Notes under the pieces: generated by a model
What the model was told of the DNA's origin: nothing
What the model saw: only the letters and a program-made list of their open reading frames with translations
Databases searched by the model: none
Made by a program: the position numbers and the translations under genes
In this document: positions 62,735 through 64,000 of the stretch, piece after piece
Position numbering within the stretch: position 1 is the stretch's first letter
Layout of the letters: the number at the start of each line of letters is the position of its first letter
Assembly (NCBI GenBank): GCA_035511075.1
Contig: DATKFW010000109.1
Coordinates: forward strand, 11,888 to 75,887
Origin: DATAUD01 sp035511075
GTDB taxonomy: Bacteria > Verrucomicrobiota > Verrucomicrobiia > Limisphaerales > Palsa-1400
Reading direction: 5' to 3'
Length of the DNA: 64,000 nucleotides

Positions 62735-63829
62735 ATGGAACGGCTGCCAAAACGGACCAGTTTAGTCACTGACACGGCTCTGACCCTGAAGGAATGGATC
62801 GGCTCCAGAGTCGTGAGGGGGGCGCTGCCTGGGGAGTTGCGCCTGAAGAATCGATTGAGAGTGGGCCGGGATACGTTACGCCTTGCGTTGAAGGTGCTTG
62901 AGCGGGAAGGGTGGGTGACGGCGGCCGCGCGGGGACGGCAACGCCAGGTGGTCAGACGTCCAGGACCAGGTCGGGAACAGTTGTCGGGGCATTTGCCGGT
63001 GACGTTTCTCTCGCCATTCCCGGTTGTGGACCGGATTTTGTTGGTGGAGATGGAGGATTTGCAGAAACATCTGGCGGAGCAGGGGAGGGAATTGCGGTTT
63101 CTTTCGCCGCGCATTTTTCATCTGCGCGATCCGGGCCGGCACCTTGCGCGACTGGTGGAGGAGAATGCGTCGGCGGCGTGGATTCTGCATTTTGCGGGCC
63201 ATGCAATGCAGAGGTGGTTTGAGGAGCAGGGGATTCCCGCATTCGTTTACGGGACGCCGTTTCCCCGGGTGAATCTGCCGTCGGTGGTCAACGACTGGGA
63301 AGCAGCGGCGTTTCACGCCGGGCTGCAATTGATCCGGCAGGGGCACCGGATCATCGGGGTGTTAAGCTTTACCGACGAGCTTCCCGGGGCGCTGGCGGTG
63401 GTGCGGGGGGTGCGGCGGGCGCTGGCGACGGTCACGCCGGAGGCGCGGTTGCTGGTATTTAAAGACAACCACACCCCGGAATCGGTTGTTCGCTCGCTGG
63501 AGGTGGCATTTGAGACGCGGCCACGGCCGACGGCGCTGGTCATGAGCGGTTCGAGTCAATTGCTGACCAGTTTGTCCTGGATGGTGTCGCGGCGCATCGG
63601 CGTGCCGGCGGATGTATCGGTGATCTGCATTCCGAGCGACACATGGTTTCAAGATTTGAATCCGCCGATTTGCCATTATGAGAACAATTCCGCGATGTTC
63701 GCGCATTACATCCGGCGCCGGGTGATGGAGCTTGTGGAAACGGGGCGGATCACGCGGAAATCCATTCGGGTGCCATTGGAGTACAAACCGGGGGCGAGCA
63801 TCGGGCCGGCTCCGGGGCCAGCGGCCTAG
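62735..63829 (+). CDS. GntR-type winged helix with LacI-like effector domain, transcriptional regulator
   Basis: 364 aa. The first ~75 residues are a GntR-like winged helix (LKEWIGSRVVRGALPGE, then LRVGRDTLRLALKVLEREGWV, with the RxTLRxALKxLExEG recognition pattern). The rest is a periplasmic-binding-like effector domain of the LacI/GalR kind (FRLL-like start FLSPFPVVDRILL, VNDWEAAAFHAGLQLIRQGHRIIGVLSF, SLSWMVSRRIGVPADVSVICI). This hybrid layout is common in Verrucomicrobia and in AraR/XylR-type regulators. It probably binds a sugar and controls the upstream oxidoreductase. Start ATG 62735 lies 22 bp after the oxidoreductase stop. Confidence 0.87.
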   Translation: MERLPKRTSLVTDTALTLKEWIGSRVVRGALPGELRLKNRLRVGRDTLRLALKVLEREGWVTAAARGRQRQVVRRPGPGREQLSGHLPVTFLSPFPVVDRILLVEMEDLQKHLAEQGRELRFLSPRIFHLRDPGRHLARLVEENASAAWILHFAGHAMQRWFEEQGIPAFVYGTPFPRVNLPSVVNDWEAAAFHAGLQLIRQGHRIIGVLSFTDELPGALAVVRGVRRALATVTPEARLLVFKDNHTPESVVRSLEVAFETRPRPTALVMSGSSQLLTSLSWMVSRRIGVPADVSVICIPSDTWFQDLNPPICHYENNSAMFAHYIRRRVMELVETGRITRKSIRVPLEYKPGASIGPAPGPAA

Positions 63830-63935
63830 CCTGAGACGACTCAACTAAGAACAGGCAACGGAGCGTCCGAAAAATGTGAGCGCCTTCTTCATAGCGCAGC
63901 AATCGAGGACGCCTAAATGTTTATTTAGATCGTTC

Positions 63936-63964
63936 TTGACATTCTGTCTCGACTTGCGCAAAAT
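63936..63964 (+). promoter_or_regulatory. Possible sigma-70 promoter reading off the end of the window
   Basis: A perfect -35 TTGACA (63936-63941), a 17-bp spacer, and CAAAAT (63959-63964), a 4-of-6 match to TATAAT. Just upstream, TAAAT and ATTTA form a small dyad (63914-63928 area), a possible operator. The 171 bp after the regulator gene hold nothing else recognisable; the gene driven by this promoter would start beyond base 64000. Confidence 0.5.
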
Positions 63965-64000
63965 GCGCGCAGGTAAGCCCACAGAGTACAGAGAGTAGTA

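Overview
The window looks like a stretch of chromosome from a Gram-negative member of the Verrucomicrobiota, most likely a soil or freshwater Limisphaerales/Pedosphaera-type lineage (inference from gene content, not from a marker gene). Pointers are: solitary type II secretion-like pseudopilins with an FTLIELLVVIAII-type leader and a C-terminal aDGH or DG motif (three copies), a PEP-CTERM protein, NIPSNAP, Gfo/Idh/MocA with a Tat leader, DUF3472, a BspA-type leucine-rich-repeat protein, Ig-like/LamG surface proteins, and a Ser/Thr kinase with TPRs. LPS genes (kdsA, lptA/C-like, lptB) show a diderm envelope. GC content is high and even by eye. I saw no tRNA, rRNA, CRISPR array, transposase or phage gene.

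Layout. 0-2.9 kb: end of kdsA, a very long OstA-domain protein and lptB, tightly coupled (LPS synthesis and export). 2.9-10 kb: ordinary singletons (NIPSNAP, an unknown, a PaiB-like flavin protein, YgjP-like metallopeptidase, LolD-like ATPase, beta-helix protein coupled to YajQ, Dabb) followed by aspS. 11.9-20.7 kb: an accessory-looking stretch with two families of short interspersed repeats, a CdiI-like immunity protein, a DUF433/DUF5615 toxin-antitoxin pair, a pseudopilin, a methyltransferase, an acetyltransferase, a PQQ-propeller membrane protein, an unknown secreted protein and a PEP-CTERM protein with a clear terminator.

20.7-28 kb: a 996-aa Ser/Thr kinase (kinase-TM-TPR-PDZ), then an overlapping pair of membrane genes that I read as a remote ExbB/TolQ plus TolR/MotB-like motor, the second partner carrying a long coiled coil and a degenerate trypsin-like domain, then another pseudopilin. 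28-35.4 kb: a complete phosphate regulon: phoB-like regulator, phoR-like kinase, four 11-bp-spaced Pho box repeats, pstS, pstC, pstA, pstB, phoU and a sixA-type phosphohistidine phosphatase, mostly joined by ATGA overlaps. A 160-bp element with terminal inverted repeats sits exactly at the pstS stop codon, between pstS and pstC.

35.4-48.8 kb: BspA-like LRR protein, orphan glcF, tig, DUF3592, an MFS transporter, an unknown, a pseudopilin, and the minus-strand cluster cysS-tmk-rpsT-serS-glgA. 48.9-54.1 kb: a lipoprotein phospholipase D, dedA, eno and a GT2-TPR glycosyltransferase. 54.1-64 kb: a LamG/Ig/glycine-rich surface protein, a GT-C-like membrane protein with a beta-sandwich and TPRs, a DUF3472 protein, and a Gfo/Idh oxidoreductase paired with a GntR-LacI hybrid regulator.

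The most unusual signals are the motor-like membrane pair (23.9-27.0 kb), the mobile-element-like insertion in the pst operon with SixA at the operon's end, and the repeat families clustered in 11.9-20.7 kb.
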